A stretch of DNA of 64,000 bases, from NCBI RefSeq assembly GCF_900108055.1, contig NZ_FNWJ01000002.1, positions 630,382 to 694,381 on the forward strand. The letters are read 5' to 3'. Positions 26,379 through 36,213 of this stretch are shown in pieces (within the stretch, counting starts at the first letter, position 1; each line of letters opens with the position of its first letter). The notes below the pieces were generated by a model. It was not told the origin of the DNA. It searched no databases and worked only from the letters and a program-made list of their open reading frames with translations. The DNA is from Thermoleophilum album (GTDB lineage: Bacteria; Actinomycetota; Thermoleophilia; Solirubrobacterales; Thermoleophilaceae). Both the position numbers and the translations under genes were made by a program.

Positions 26379-27022
26379 TGGCGCCTCACGCTCCTCGAGG
26401 TGTGCGACCGCTCGGCCGCGTCGACGAAATTGTGCACGTATTCGCGCACGAGTCGTTCGACGTGTTTGGCGATCACGTCGACCTCGAGGTTCACCGGCGA
26501 ACCGACCGACAGGCGACCGAGAGTGGTGCGCTGGCGGGTCTCGGGAATCAACGAGACGGTGAAGCTCTGCTCACCGAGTGCCGCGATCGTCAGCGAGACC
26601 CCGGCAACGGCGATCGACCCCTTCTCCACGAGGTAACGCATGAGTTCCGGCGGTGGCGCGATCTCGAGCAGACGCGCGAAGCCCTCCTCGCCGCTTTTGA
26701 CGATGCGGCCGACGCCGTCCACGTGACCCTGCACGATGTGCCCGCCAAGGCGCGCACCGACGGCGAGGGCGGGCTCCAGGTTGACGGGGTCCCCCCGCGT
26801 AAGCTCGCCGATCGTGGTGCGGCGCAGGGTCTCGGCCATCGCCTGCACCTGGAAGCGATCGCCGGCAACCTGCGTGACGGTCAGGCAGGCCCCGTCGACC
26901 GCCACCGAGTCGCCGGCTGCCAGCTGACCGGCCAGCTCCGCGATCACCGTCAGCTCGGCACCGGCAGCGTCGCGTGCCAGCGCCGCCACCGTCCCCACCT
27001 CTGCGACCAGCCCCGTGAACAC
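26375..27022 (-). CDS. ribE: Riboflavin synthase, alpha chain
   Basis: The last riboflavin step: dismutation of two lumazine molecules. It opens [15 protein letters not shown] and has two lumazine-binding barrels (about 1-97 and 98-200), marked by [20 protein letters not shown] and [20 protein letters not shown]. It has 215 residues. GTG at 27022 lies three bases after the ribD stop. It overlaps ribBA downstream. Confidence 0.97.
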   Translation of the reverse strand: MFTGLVAEVGTVAALARDAAGAELTVIAELAGQLAAGDSVAVDGACLTVTQVAGDRFQVQAMAETLRRTTIGELTRGDPVNLEPALAVGARLGGHIVQGHVDGVGRIVKSGEEGFARLLEIAPPPELMRYLVEKGSIAVAGVSLTIAALGEQSFTVSLIPETRQRTTLGRLSVGSPVNLEVDVIAKHVERLVREYVHNFVDAAERSHTSRSVRRQ

Positions 27023-27025
27023 CGC

Positions 27026-28144
27026 TCACCACTCCCGCAGGCGGGCGACGATCAAGACGTCGTCGTCGATTCGTTCGAGCGCCACCAGCTCCGCGCGTAC
27101 GGCGTCGGCAATCGCCTCCGGACCGGTTCCCGACAGCGGGCCAGGCGCCTCGCGGTCGCCGACCAGCAGCGGCGCGACGAAGGCGCGCAGCTCGTCGACC
27201 TCGCCGGCCGCCAGAAAGGCGGCCGCCAGGCGCGGGCCGCCCTCGACCAGCAGCGACTGAAGCTGCCGCTGGCCGAGCTCGTCGAGGGCCGCCACGACCC
27301 GCGCCGGCTCGTTCTCGCCGGCCGCGACGACCACCTCCACACCGGCCGCCTCCAGTCGCTGCAGCGCGGGACGCGCAGCCGCCCGTGAGACCACCAGGAT
27401 CAGCGGTGCCTGATCGATCGTGCGAACGAGCTGCGAATCCGGGGGCAGCCGCGCCTCGGAGTCGAAGACGACGCGCACCGGTTGGCGCTCCGCCGACGGA
27501 TGCCTGGCAGTCAACAGCGGATCGTCGGCCAGCGCCGTGCCGATGCCGATCGCCAGGGCGTCGCTTTGTGCCCGCCAGCGATGCACCAACTCCCGGCTGC
27601 GCTCGCCCGAGATCCAGCGCGAGTCGCCGCTCCGCGTAGCGACCGCACCGTCGAGCGTCATCGCGTACTTCAGAGTCACGTGCGGGCGCCCGGTGCGCGC
27701 GTGTTTGCGGAACGGCTGGTTGAGCAGCCGCGCCCGCCGCGCGATCTCGCCCTCGGCGACGACTACCTCCACGCCCTCGTCACGGAGGATCGCAAGGCCG
27801 CGCCCCGAGGCCTTTGGGGTGGGATCGTCGGACGCCACCACCACCCGTTTGATCCCGGCCGCCAGGATGGCGTCCGTGCAGGGTGGCGTACGCCCCTCGT
27901 GACAGCACGGCTCGAGCGACACGTAGAGAGTCGCACCGCGGGGATCGACATCACAGGCGGCGAGTGCGACGCGTTCGGCGTGTGGCTCGCCGGCCGCCGC
28001 GTGAAACCCCTCGCCGAGCACGCGCTCACCGCGCGCCACCACCGCCCCCACACAGGGGTTGGGACTGGTGCGCCCACGCCCCCGCTCCGCGAGATCGAGA
28101 GCGCGTTCGAGGTGACGGAGATCGCTTTCGGTGAGCATCGTCAT
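27026..28144 (-). CDS. ribD: Bifunctional riboflavin deaminase/reductase RibD
   Basis: Two steps of the pyrimidine branch in one protein. The deaminase (about 5-145) has the zinc motif HAERVAL and SLEPCCHEGRTPPC. The reductase (about 147-365) starts RPHVTLKYAMTLDGAVATRSGDSRWISG and has LLVEGGPRLAAAFL. I set the start at ATG 28144 (372 residues); a second ATG two codons later and a frame open to 28180 are the alternatives. No FMN riboswitch is recognisable in the 117-base divergent spacer, so how the operon is regulated is not visible. Confidence 0.96.
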   Translation of the reverse strand: MTMLTESDLRHLERALDLAERGRGRTSPNPCVGAVVARGERVLGEGFHAAAGEPHAERVALAACDVDPRGATLYVSLEPCCHEGRTPPCTDAILAAGIKRVVVASDDPTPKASGRGLAILRDEGVEVVVAEGEIARRARLLNQPFRKHARTGRPHVTLKYAMTLDGAVATRSGDSRWISGERSRELVHRWRAQSDALAIGIGTALADDPLLTARHPSAERQPVRVVFDSEARLPPDSQLVRTIDQAPLILVVSRAAARPALQRLEAAGVEVVVAAGENEPARVVAALDELGQRQLQSLLVEGGPRLAAAFLAAGEVDELRAFVAPLLVGDREAPGPLSGTGPEAIADAVRAELVALERIDDDVLIVARLREW

Positions 28145-28261
28145 GGCGTTGCCCCGACGGCGGCGCCGCCGGACGCGCACAACCCACAGTTAGCCGGTCG
28201 CGCGCCCGCCCTGGTCGGGTGCCGCGTGAGCGTACTGCCGCCGCGACTAGGCTGCTCCGCC

Positions 28262-30106
28262 GTGTCCGAGCGGAAGCGCAAGGTGACGGCCGTTTTGTCG
28301 CTCGCAGCGCTGCTCGCTGCGGCGCTCGCTCTGCGGCTCGCCCACGCCGACTACGGGCTCCCGTTCGTCTGGAACCTGGACGAACGCACCCACTTCGTCA
28401 ACCGCGCGATCCCGATGTTCGCCGGCAATTTCGATCCCGGCTACTACCAGAACCCCGCTGCCTTCACCTACCTCAGCTACCTCTCGCTACGCGTCCTCTA
28501 CGGCCTCTTCGGCTTCGCCTTTTCGCTCGACTGGGGATCGGTCCCGCGCCAGTTCAGTCGCAACCCGACCGAGATCTGGCTCACTGCCCGCGCGCTCGCA
28601 GCGCTGCTCTCGGTCAGCTCTGTGGCGCTGCTTTGGGCGTTCGCCACCCGTGCTTTCGGGCGCACGGTCGGGCTGTGTGCAGCCGCCGTGCTGGCCTTTT
28701 CGTTTCTGGTCGTCTCGTACGGGCGGATCGCTGTCACCGACAGCGGCGCCTTGATCGGTTCAGCAGCGGCCACCGGCGCGGCCTTGTTGTGGCTCAAAGA
28801 GCGCAGGCGGTGGTGGTTGCTCGTCGCTGGGCTCGCCGTCGGCGCAGCCTGCGCGTTCAAGTACACGGCGGGACTGTTGGTCGTTCCGGTCTTGTTGGCG
28901 TCGCTGAGCGTTCGCGGCCAGCGCATCCGCGGCGCGCGAACAGCGTTCGCCGGACTTGCCCTCGGCGCCCTGCTGTTCGCCGCCTTCAACCCCTTCCTGA
29001 TCCTCCACTTCGACCGGGCGTGGCAGGAGCTGCGCGAACAAGCCGCCGTCGCGGGCCTGGCACGCAAGGCCGGCCAGGACCAAGCGCCCTTGCCCTACTA
29101 CCTGGACAGCCTGGGCTGGGGCTTCGGGGTGCTGCCAGCGCTGTCGGCGGCGGTCGGCGCCGTCGTTCTGGGGCGTCGCGACCGCCGGATGTTGGCGGTC
29201 ACCGCCGTCTTTCCCTTGCTGTTGCTCGCCTGGCTTGCGCTCCAGTCGCGCGCGTTCGGGCGGTGGTTGATGCCGGCCTACCCGCAGCTCGCATTGCTCG
29301 CTGGGATCGGCGTGGCGGCCGTCGGCGCGGCGTTGGGCCGAGCGATCGCCACTGTCGGGGACCGCTCAGGAGGCGAGCGTCGGCGGGCAACCGTCGGCAT
29401 TGCGACGACCGCCTTGGTGTTGGCCGTGGCCCTTTGGCAACCGCTGCGCGCCGACCTTCACCAGCTGGCGGTCCTGGGGCGCGCCGACACACGCCAGCAG
29501 CTGCGTGACTGGATCGTCAACAGTGGTCGCCTCGAGCTGCGTGCGGTAATTGAACCGGCAGTGCCCGAACGCTGGTACGTGCTCGACCCAAAGGGTGTGC
29601 CGCCGCCTTGGCTTGGGCGCTGCCGGGGTCCGCGTGCCTGGGGGCACGACGGCTGGCTAGTGACGCTGCCTAACTACCGGCGCTGCGAACGCGGCAAGCC
29701 GGCGTTGACGACGCGCCCTGACGGCGCACTGGCAGCGACCAACTACTACCGGGCGCTTTTCCCACGGCTAATCGACGACTACCGCTTCTACGGCTACTGC
29801 ACGGTGATCACGATGAGCCTTGTCCGTGATCGCGCGCGTGCTGCTTCGAGCGCGGCCCGCGCCTACTACGAGCGGCTAGCCCGCGAGTCGACGCTGGTCA
29901 AGCGCTTCAGTCCGTACCGGCGCGGCGCCCAGCCGGTGCCTTTTCACTTCGACCACTCCTACCTCTACTACCCGCGCGCGTTCGAACGCCCCGGGCCAGA
30001 GATCGAAGTGCGCCGCCTCCACAACTGCGTCCAGCGGCGGGGGCAACCGATCGTGCGCCTGCCGATCGCTCCCGACGATCGCCCGGCGCCGGGCGACGAG
30101 GTGTAA
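28262..30106 (+). CDS. GT-C type membrane glycosyltransferase (GT39/ArnT-like)
   Basis: A 614-residue integral-membrane transferase likely to use a polyprenyl-phosphate sugar. Hydrophobic helices start at residue 8 and repeat through about 390. The first external loop has WNLDERTHFVNRA (Asp40-Glu41), the acidic pair that serves as catalytic base in GT-C enzymes. The last 200 residues form a soluble external domain containing NYYRALFPRLIDDYRFYGYC. The sugar and acceptor cannot be read from the sequence. The GTG at 28262 is preferred because upstream residues overlap ribD and look random. Confidence 0.8.
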   Translation: MSERKRKVTAVLSLAALLAAALALRLAHADYGLPFVWNLDERTHFVNRAIPMFAGNFDPGYYQNPAAFTYLSYLSLRVLYGLFGFAFSLDWGSVPRQFSRNPTEIWLTARALAALLSVSSVALLWAFATRAFGRTVGLCAAAVLAFSFLVVSYGRIAVTDSGALIGSAAATGAALLWLKERRRWWLLVAGLAVGAACAFKYTAGLLVVPVLLASLSVRGQRIRGARTAFAGLALGALLFAAFNPFLILHFDRAWQELREQAAVAGLARKAGQDQAPLPYYLDSLGWGFGVLPALSAAVGAVVLGRRDRRMLAVTAVFPLLLLAWLALQSRAFGRWLMPAYPQLALLAGIGVAAVGAALGRAIATVGDRSGGERRRATVGIATTALVLAVALWQPLRADLHQLAVLGRADTRQQLRDWIVNSGRLELRAVIEPAVPERWYVLDPKGVPPPWLGRCRGPRAWGHDGWLVTLPNYRRCERGKPALTTRPDGALAATNYYRALFPRLIDDYRFYGYCTVITMSLVRDRARAASSAARAYYERLARESTLVKRFSPYRRGAQPVPFHFDHSYLYYPRAFERPGPEIEVRRLHNCVQRRGQPIVRLPIAPDDRPAPGDEV

Positions 30107-30173
30107 CGCCCGCAGGGCCTCCCCCGCGCTCGCTCGCAGGGGTCCGCCGCGCTCGCGCTCGTGCTCGGGCGCT

Positions 30174-31772
30174 TTAGCTCGCGAGCGGCTCCTTCATCGC
30201 CTCGGTCTCGGGCGCGCGGATATACGGCTGCTCCTCGTCCTGGGACTGCTCCTCGTGGTACACGGACTCCGCGTTGACCGCCCAGATGTCGTGGTCGGTC
30301 CCTTGCACGAGGTTCTCGACCGCACGCATCGCCGTCAGCATCGAGTGGTCGGAGTTGTTGTAACGGTGGAGACCGTTGCGCCCAACCTGCACCAGGTTCT
30401 CGATGCCCTCGAGCCACGCCCGGATCGTCGCGACCCGCTCCGCGTAATCCTGGTCGTACATCGGGTAGGCCTTCGGCACGCGCACTACGAAGCCGAACTG
30501 GAGCTTGTCGCGGGTCGCAAGACCGAGCTGCTCGAGCTCGCCCATCGCCATTTGAACGAGATCGTCGTCGTCCATCGACCACAGCTCGTCGCCCGCGAAG
30601 CAGAAGTACTCGAGCCCCACGCACGCTTTCGTGGGATCGGGGACCATCCACGGGCTCCAGGACCGGTAGTTCTGGATGCGGCCGACCTTGACGTGCGGGT
30701 CGTGGATGTAAATCCAGTTGTCCGGGAACAGGTCTTCGCCGTCGAGGACCAGAGCGACGGTCAGGAAGTCGCGGTAACGGAGGCCCTTCGCGGCTGCCCG
30801 GACCTCACCCGGAGCTGGCGGATCGACGATCCCCACGAGGTTGCGCAGGGGCAACGAGGAAATCACCTGTGACGGCTCGAACACCTCGCCGCCGGCGTGG
30901 ATGCGGACGACACGGTTGCCCTTGAGCTCGATCTTCGTGACCTTGTGGTTCAGCAGAACCTTGCCGCCGAGCTTCTCGATGTCATCGGTCATCGTTTCCC
31001 ACATCTGCCCGGGGCCATAGCGTGGGTAGTGGAACTCGGAGATCAAGGACTTGACCTTGTTGCCTTTGTTGCCGAAGAAGGCAGACTTGGCCGCGCTGAA
31101 GAACGACAAACCCTTGATTCGCTGCGCTGCCCACTCGGAGCGGATCTCCGAGGTCGATACTCCCCACACCTTCTCCGTGTAGGACTTGAAGAACTGGTTG
31201 AAGAGCCAGCGTCCGAAGCGGTTGGAGACCCACTGCTCGAAGGTCTCCTCCTTGCCCTTCGGCTTGATCGTCGCCCACAGGTAAGAGAGGAGGGCTTTCG
31301 TCAGATCAACCGGGCCTAGCTTGCGAATCACGTCGGGCCCACGCAGCGGGTAGTCGAGGAACTTCGTGCGGCCGCGGCCATCACGCCAGTAGATGCGCGA
31401 CATACGCGGACGCAAGAGGAACTCTTCGCGCATGATCTCGTGCCAAAGCTCGTCGACCTCGCGCACCTTGGTGAAGAAGCGGTGGCCGCCGAGATCGAAG
31501 CGATAGCCGTCGCGGACGACGGTCTTGGCAATGCCACCCACCTGGTCCTCGGCCTCGAGCACCACCACCGGCAGGCTCTGCTTCGCCAGGAGATAGCCGG
31601 CGGTGAGGCCCGCCGGACCCGCGCCGAGCACGAGCGTCGGCTTCTCAAGCATCTCGGGGTGCGCGAGGTTGGCTGGCGGCGGCAGCTTCACCAGCTCCTT
31701 CTTCGGCTTCGGAGCGGGCACGTGGCGCCCGCGGGCGTCGTCGTTGCCTGTAGGCATGTTCTCGTTGGCCAT
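30174..31772 (-). CDS. FAD-dependent oxidoreductase, UDP-galactopyranose mutase-like
   Basis: A 532-residue flavoprotein. After 44 Pro/Lys-rich residues comes the Rossmann FAD motif VLGAGPAGLTAGYLLAK (about 48-64), then VVVLEAEDQVGGIAKTV, FDLGGHRFFTKVREVDELW and the C-terminal FAD contact VGRNGLHRYNNSDHSMLTAM. This resembles the amine-oxidase/UGM group often found in glycan clusters, where they act on sugar nucleotides or lipid-linked sugars. The ATG at 31772 has GGAG ten bases upstream and lies five bases after the neighbouring stop; a GTG at 31781 is the alternative. Confidence 0.8.
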   Translation of the reverse strand: MANENMPTGNDDARGRHVPAPKPKKELVKLPPPANLAHPEMLEKPTLVLGAGPAGLTAGYLLAKQSLPVVVLEAEDQVGGIAKTVVRDGYRFDLGGHRFFTKVREVDELWHEIMREEFLLRPRMSRIYWRDGRGRTKFLDYPLRGPDVIRKLGPVDLTKALLSYLWATIKPKGKEETFEQWVSNRFGRWLFNQFFKSYTEKVWGVSTSEIRSEWAAQRIKGLSFFSAAKSAFFGNKGNKVKSLISEFHYPRYGPGQMWETMTDDIEKLGGKVLLNHKVTKIELKGNRVVRIHAGGEVFEPSQVISSLPLRNLVGIVDPPAPGEVRAAAKGLRYRDFLTVALVLDGEDLFPDNWIYIHDPHVKVGRIQNYRSWSPWMVPDPTKACVGLEYFCFAGDELWSMDDDDLVQMAMGELEQLGLATRDKLQFGFVVRVPKAYPMYDQDYAERVATIRAWLEGIENLVQVGRNGLHRYNNSDHSMLTAMRAVENLVQGTDHDIWAVNAESVYHEEQSQDEEQPYIRAPETEAMKEPLAS

Positions 31773-31777
31773 CGCTG

Positions 31778-33370
31778 TCACGCTCCGGTCTTCTCGTAGA
31801 GCACGGCTCGCACCCCGATCCTCGTTGCCCGGCGGTAGAAAGGCGGCAGGGTAGCCACCCGCCGGAACCGCCGGTCACCGGCGAGCGCCGCCCCCCACTG
31901 AGCGGCGCGCCGGCGCACGAGCGCGGTCCACGGTGCGTCCCAGTCGTCGCGGCGCGCGGTTATCGGGTGCACTAGCAGCACCCTCGCGCGGGGCGGAAGG
32001 GTAGCAAGCAGGGGCTCGAGGTTCCGAGCGACGGTGGCGCGCTCGATGCGCTCCTGAGAGTCGCGCCAGTCCATCACGTGCGGGTTGCGCACCGGCCCGA
32101 GCGGCGTCGCGTAACGCAAGCCGCGAACGCCGCGCAGGGTTTCGAGGTGGTAGGCAAGCAAGGGCGTCTGCTCTGGCTGCAAAGAGATCACGAGGTCGCC
32201 TCGATGCAACAGCGGGGCGGCCGCCTGCGCCAGGTCAGCGGCGTTGCTCTTGTTCTGCAAGTCGTAGAGGCGCGGGAGGCTCCAGATGGCCAGGACGATC
32301 AGAAGCGCCGCGATACCCAGGCGCCCGGCCCGCGCCAAGCCGGCAGCGAAGATCAAAAGCAGCGGACCCAGCGAAGCGCCGAGGTAGCGCGTCGTCCAGG
32401 CCGGCGAGACCTGCGAAAACAGCCACGCCGAGCCGAGCATTGCGACCACCACGAGCGCGGCGGCGATGATCGCGCGCCGCCGCGGGTCCAAGCGAGCCTC
32501 CTGCAAAAAGCGCGCGAGCCCTGACCCGCCCGCGAGAACCAGCGCACAGGTTGCGGTGCCGCCACCCAAGAGGTACTTGGAGATCTGCACCGGCGCACCG
32601 AGCCGCGGCGGGTTCAGCCAGGGAGCGCCAGTGTGTTGGACCTGAAAGAGCAGCGTCGGCAGCCAGGGCAGGTAGAGAAGCCCAGCACCCCCGAAGGCGA
32701 TCAATCCATCGCGAAACAGCGCACGCCGCTCGCTGCCGCCGGCGGTGAGCAACAGCCAGGCGAGAGCGGTGACCAGGCCAATCGAGACGAATAGCGCCCA
32801 GTTGTGGGTGTACAGCGTCGCCGCGAGAAGCGGCAAAAGCGCGGCCAGGTAACGGCGCCGCCGCATCACGAAGACGTTGAGGAACGCCGCCGTGACCGCC
32901 AGCGACAGCGTGAACATCAGCGAGTACATGCGCACTTCTTGCGCGTAGGTCGTGAGGAACGGGTTGACCGCGCACATCGCGGCCAGGTAGATGCCGGCAC
33001 GGCGACCGAAGAGGCTCCAGCCGGCCCACAGGCCGACAGGAATCGCGGCGAGCGCGATCAGCACTGAGAGGGCCTGGGTCTCGGCCGGGCCGTCGCCGAC
33101 CAGCCGCAGCCAAACGCCGAGCAGCAGGTAGTAGAGCGGCGGCGAGCCGTCCTGGCGCAGGACCTCCGGAATTTCGGTTAGCGGCTGCGAGGCGATACCG
33201 ATCGAAAGCCCCTCGTCCATCCAGAGGGAAGCTCCGAGCGCGCGGGTGCGCAAAAACCACGAGACGGCCACCGCGGCGAGCACGAAAAGAGCGAGCAGAA
33301 ACCGCTCGTCCAGGCGCGCAAAGAGACGTAGGCCGCGCGCGGTCTCAGCCTTTGTCGGCGCTACCGCCAC
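31778..33370 (-). CDS. GT-C type membrane glycosyltransferase
   Basis: A 530-residue multi-pass protein. The first loop has LGASLWMDEGLSIGIASQPL, with Asp52-Glu53 as the likely catalytic pair. About ten hydrophobic helices follow to residue 340, then a soluble domain of about 170 residues with DLVISLQPEQTPLLAYHLETL. It fits PMT/ArnT-like enzymes. I set the start at GTG 33370, which overlaps the neighbouring stop by ten bases; the much longer open frame (to 34804) is a shadow of the other transferase. Confidence 0.8.
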   Translation of the reverse strand: MAVAPTKAETARGLRLFARLDERFLLALFVLAAVAVSWFLRTRALGASLWMDEGLSIGIASQPLTEIPEVLRQDGSPPLYYLLLGVWLRLVGDGPAETQALSVLIALAAIPVGLWAGWSLFGRRAGIYLAAMCAVNPFLTTYAQEVRMYSLMFTLSLAVTAAFLNVFVMRRRRYLAALLPLLAATLYTHNWALFVSIGLVTALAWLLLTAGGSERRALFRDGLIAFGGAGLLYLPWLPTLLFQVQHTGAPWLNPPRLGAPVQISKYLLGGGTATCALVLAGGSGLARFLQEARLDPRRRAIIAAALVVVAMLGSAWLFSQVSPAWTTRYLGASLGPLLLIFAAGLARAGRLGIAALLIVLAIWSLPRLYDLQNKSNAADLAQAAAPLLHRGDLVISLQPEQTPLLAYHLETLRGVRGLRYATPLGPVRNPHVMDWRDSQERIERATVARNLEPLLATLPPRARVLLVHPITARRDDWDAPWTALVRRRAAQWGAALAGDRRFRRVATLPPFYRRATRIGVRAVLYEKTGA

Positions 33371-35238
33371 GCGCGCAGCGTAGTGGTCGCGAACGTCGGC
33401 AGGTGCCGTGACGGAGGCGCGGAGCTCTGCGCCCGTCGCACGAACGGCAGGCCCTCGGGCGGTGGCGGCGCGGTCGGCTGGCCCGGCTTGCGGGGACAGC
33501 TCTGCCGACCGGGACGCTGGCCGCTCGGGGGCACCGTCCAGAGCCGCCAGACACCGACCCGCAACACCTCGCGGAAGCGGGGATCGCGGGGAATCCCGAC
33601 GAGCGGACCATCCGGCACCGTCCGGGTTCGGAAGAGCACGCCCGGGGGCGGCGTCCCCGGCCAGCCGACGTCGCGTCCGTGCAGGCCGAGCTCGTAGGCG
33701 ACCATCTGCGTCTGGAAGGGACCCGAGAAGACGCCTCCACAGGCAAGCAGGCGCTGGCGTCCGCCGGCGCGGTCGATCAGTCGTTTGAGATCCGACCACA
33801 GCCGCGCCTCGTAGCGCAGGCGCTCGCCGACCTTGCGGACGTTGTCGGCCTTCGCGATCACCACCGGTGTCAACAGCAGCGAACCGAGCAGGATCGTCAG
33901 GAGACCGACCGCTGTTGCCAAGCGCGGCGAGCGACGAGCGGCGAACGACATCGCGAGCGCGACCAGCCGTCCCGCCCCCACTCCCGCGAGCACGCAAAGC
34001 GCGACTGTCGCACCGACCAGGTAGCGCTGGTTGCCCGCGTAGCCGCGCTCGGCCATGAACGCCACGAGCGCGAACCACGCCGCGCCGATCAGCGCCAGCG
34101 CCAGCACGATGCGGTGCCGTAGTGCGGAAAGCTCCGCTGGGCTCGTTTCCGCGCTGGCGTCGTCCTTCGGGCGCGTTTCCGGGGCGCCGGCGGACAGACC
34201 ACCGCCCGATGCCCGCCCCCGCTCGCTGCGCCGCAGCAGCGCCAACGACGACCAAGCAACGGCGATTGCCGCCGCCAGCGGCAGCACATGCACGGTGCGG
34301 TGCCAAGTGCGGCGAGCGAGCTCTAGCGCGGGGTGCTCGGCGAAGGCGACGCTGCCCGGATTCGGGTTGGTCGCCCGCTCCGAAGCCCGCAACGGCTCCC
34401 CGGAGCCCCACCACTCGGGGAGGATCCAGAGCGCCGGAACGAGCAGCCCGAGCAGCACTAAACGAAGGCGCAGGCGGGGTTCGCGCAGCCACAGGTAGAT
34501 GCCGTAAAGACCGAGAAACGGCCAGACCTCGGGTCGCAGCAGCGCTGCCGCGACACCGAGATAGAGCGCGTGATCGCGGCGCCCATCGAGGTGGCGCTCG
34601 AAGGCCCAGAGGAGGAGGCCGGCGAGCAGCGGCTCGGAGTTGCCGAGCGCGGCGTCGCGAGCGAAGTTGTAGCTCGTCGCAAGCGCAGCAGCCGCGAGCG
34701 CGCCGGCGACGAAACCGGCCAACCCGGACCCGGTCAAACGGCGCGCCAAACGCCACGCCATCAAGCACGCGAAGATCCCTCCCGCGCGCGCGATCCACAG
34801 CCACAGATAGGGCGCGAAGTCGTGTCCGAAAGCGGCAAAAACGGTGGTGAACAAGACCGGCAGCGGCTTCCAGGAAGGCCCGCCGGTCGTCACTAGGTCG
34901 AGGTGCAGGATCTCACGACCCCACAGGATCCAGGCCCACGGGTCGTAAGTCGGCGTCGAGGGAAAGACGAACGTGGCGGCCGACGCGGCCAGCGAAAAAG
35001 CCAGCACCAGGGGCATCGGCAACGGTTGGTGGCGTCGCAAGCGGCGCAGCGAGGCGCGCGCGAGCGCCCCCGCCCCGCCGCGTCCCCCAGCTTCGGACCC
35101 TGCTCGGGGAGTTGAACGCGGAGCTGTCCCGCCGCGCGCGTCGGTCGACCCGGCTGACGCCCCGGCGGTCGACCCCGCTGACGCCCCGGCCTCCCGCGCG
35201 TCGGCTTTCGCAAGCTCTGGCGAGCGCTGCGGACCCAT
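33361..35238 (-). CDS. GT-C type membrane glycosyltransferase with disordered N-terminus
   Basis: A 625-residue multi-pass protein. Residues 1-70 are Ala/Gly/Ser/Arg-rich and carry an eight-residue repeat. Helices begin at about 75. The first loop has PTYDPWAWILWGREILHLD, with Asp99 as probable base. Further helices run to about 475, then a soluble domain with ACGGVFSGPFQTQMVAYELG. A low-complexity insertion lies at about 315-345. It overlaps the next transferase, so the two are likely made together. Substrate unknown. Confidence 0.75.
   Translation of the reverse strand: MGPQRSPELAKADAREAGASAGSTAGASAGSTDARGGTAPRSTPRAGSEAGGRGGAGALARASLRRLRRHQPLPMPLVLAFSLAASAATFVFPSTPTYDPWAWILWGREILHLDLVTTGGPSWKPLPVLFTTVFAAFGHDFAPYLWLWIARAGGIFACLMAWRLARRLTGSGLAGFVAGALAAAALATSYNFARDAALGNSEPLLAGLLLWAFERHLDGRRDHALYLGVAAALLRPEVWPFLGLYGIYLWLREPRLRLRLVLLGLLVPALWILPEWWGSGEPLRASERATNPNPGSVAFAEHPALELARRTWHRTVHVLPLAAAIAVAWSSLALLRRSERGRASGGGLSAGAPETRPKDDASAETSPAELSALRHRIVLALALIGAAWFALVAFMAERGYAGNQRYLVGATVALCVLAGVGAGRLVALAMSFAARRSPRLATAVGLLTILLGSLLLTPVVIAKADNVRKVGERLRYEARLWSDLKRLIDRAGGRQRLLACGGVFSGPFQTQMVAYELGLHGRDVGWPGTPPPGVLFRTRTVPDGPLVGIPRDPRFREVLRVGVWRLWTVPPSGQRPGRQSCPRKPGQPTAPPPPEGLPFVRRAQSSAPPSRHLPTFATTTLRAWR
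35142..35189. repeat. 24-base tandem repeat in the glycosyltransferase N-terminus
   Basis: Two copies (35142-35165 and 35166-35189) differ at one base. They encode the eight-residue repeats of the disordered N-terminal segment (AGSTAGAS-like) of the membrane glycosyltransferase. Confidence 0.7.
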
Positions 35239-35253
35239 CGGCCCCGGTCGGCG

Positions 35254-36213
35254 CTAAGCCTTCGAAGCCTCGACGCGCAACGCCGAGCGCATCGCGGCCC
35301 AGCCGCCGTAGCGGGCGATCAGAACGCCCAGACCGACGAGCGTGATCGGGACGAACAACACAAATCGCAGCAGCACCAGGTAGCTGAGCGCAAGCGAAGA
35401 CGCCGCCCCAACTGCCTTGATCCCGAACAGCACGGCGGCGTCGAAGGTGCCAACGTACCCAGGTGCCGCCGGAAGCATCGCGAAGAGGTTGGTGATCGCG
35501 ACGATGTAGAGCGCGTCGATCGGATTGATTTCGATGCCGACGGCCCGCGCGACCGCGAAGTAGACGCTGGCCTCGAGCGACCAGATCACGATCGAACCGG
35601 CCAGCGGCAGGATCCCGCGTCGACCGAGCAACGCGCGCGGCGCTTGCGCGAGCGGGCGAACGAGCTGGCGCAGGCGCGCCAACGCGGGATGGCTGCGCAA
35701 CAGCTGGAGCAGCGCCACTGCGAGGGCCAGCACGAGCGCCCCGCCGGCGGCGACCAGCAAGGGCCGCTCACTGGGCAGGCCGGCGCCGTGCAGCAGGCCG
35801 TAGGCCACGACCACGAGGATCAGCCCCAGAGCCGCGGCGTCCAACACGCGCTCGGAGACAACGGTGCCGAGGAGCTGCCGCTTGCCGGCCTGAGAACGGC
35901 GCGAGAGCAGAACGACCCGCAGCATCTCGCCCGCGCGAGCGGGCAAAACGTTGTTGCCCATGTACCCGACGACCGTCAGCGCGTAGACGTCGCGCGCCGG
36001 CGCCCGCAGCCCGGCGACAGCGATGATGCGCCGCCAACGCTCCGCCCGCAAAAGCGTCGCCAAGGCGTAAACGCCGAGCGCCCCCACGAGCCACGCCAGC
36101 GCACCCGAGGAGTGCGGGATTTGAGGAGCGTCCTGACGCGACGCCCACCACACGACGGCGGCCAGAGCGACCGCCGAAACCGCGACCTGGAGTGCAGCAA
36201 AACGCCTGTTCAT
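35254..36213 (-). CDS. LPG_synthase_TM / UPF0104-family membrane protein
   Basis: A 319-residue integral membrane protein with about eight helices, of the family that includes the membrane half of MprF (a lipid flippase) and AglD. Marks: ALATLLRAERWRRII, GYMGNNVLPARAGEMLRVVLL, LLGTVVSERVLDAAALG, and FAMLPAAPGYVGTFDAAVLFGI. Such proteins next to GT-C enzymes are often thought to move lipid-linked sugars. There is no lysyl-transferase domain. The start is ATG at 36213; it is probably first in a four-gene minus-strand operon with two transferases and the FAD enzyme. Confidence 0.85.
   Translation of the reverse strand: MNRRFAALQVAVSAVALAAVVWWASRQDAPQIPHSSGALAWLVGALGVYALATLLRAERWRRIIAVAGLRAPARDVYALTVVGYMGNNVLPARAGEMLRVVLLSRRSQAGKRQLLGTVVSERVLDAAALGLILVVVAYGLLHGAGLPSERPLLVAAGGALVLALAVALLQLLRSHPALARLRQLVRPLAQAPRALLGRRGILPLAGSIVIWSLEASVYFAVARAVGIEINPIDALYIVAITNLFAMLPAAPGYVGTFDAAVLFGIKAVGAASSLALSYLVLLRFVLFVPITLVGLGVLIARYGGWAAMRSALRVEASKA

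Noticed and set aside
28145-28261. FMN riboswitch ahead of the riboflavin operon
   Set aside because: The spacer to the divergent gene is only 117 bases and lacks the conserved FMN aptamer pieces.
30107-30173. Bidirectional terminator between the convergent genes
   Set aside because: GC-rich repeats of CGCTCG are present but no clean stem with a T-run could be drawn.
33371-34804. Open frame extending the 31778-33370 glycosyltransferase by 478 residues
   Set aside because: The extension is Arg/Ala-rich with no hydrophobic helices and lies entirely within the real glycosyltransferase gene in another frame.
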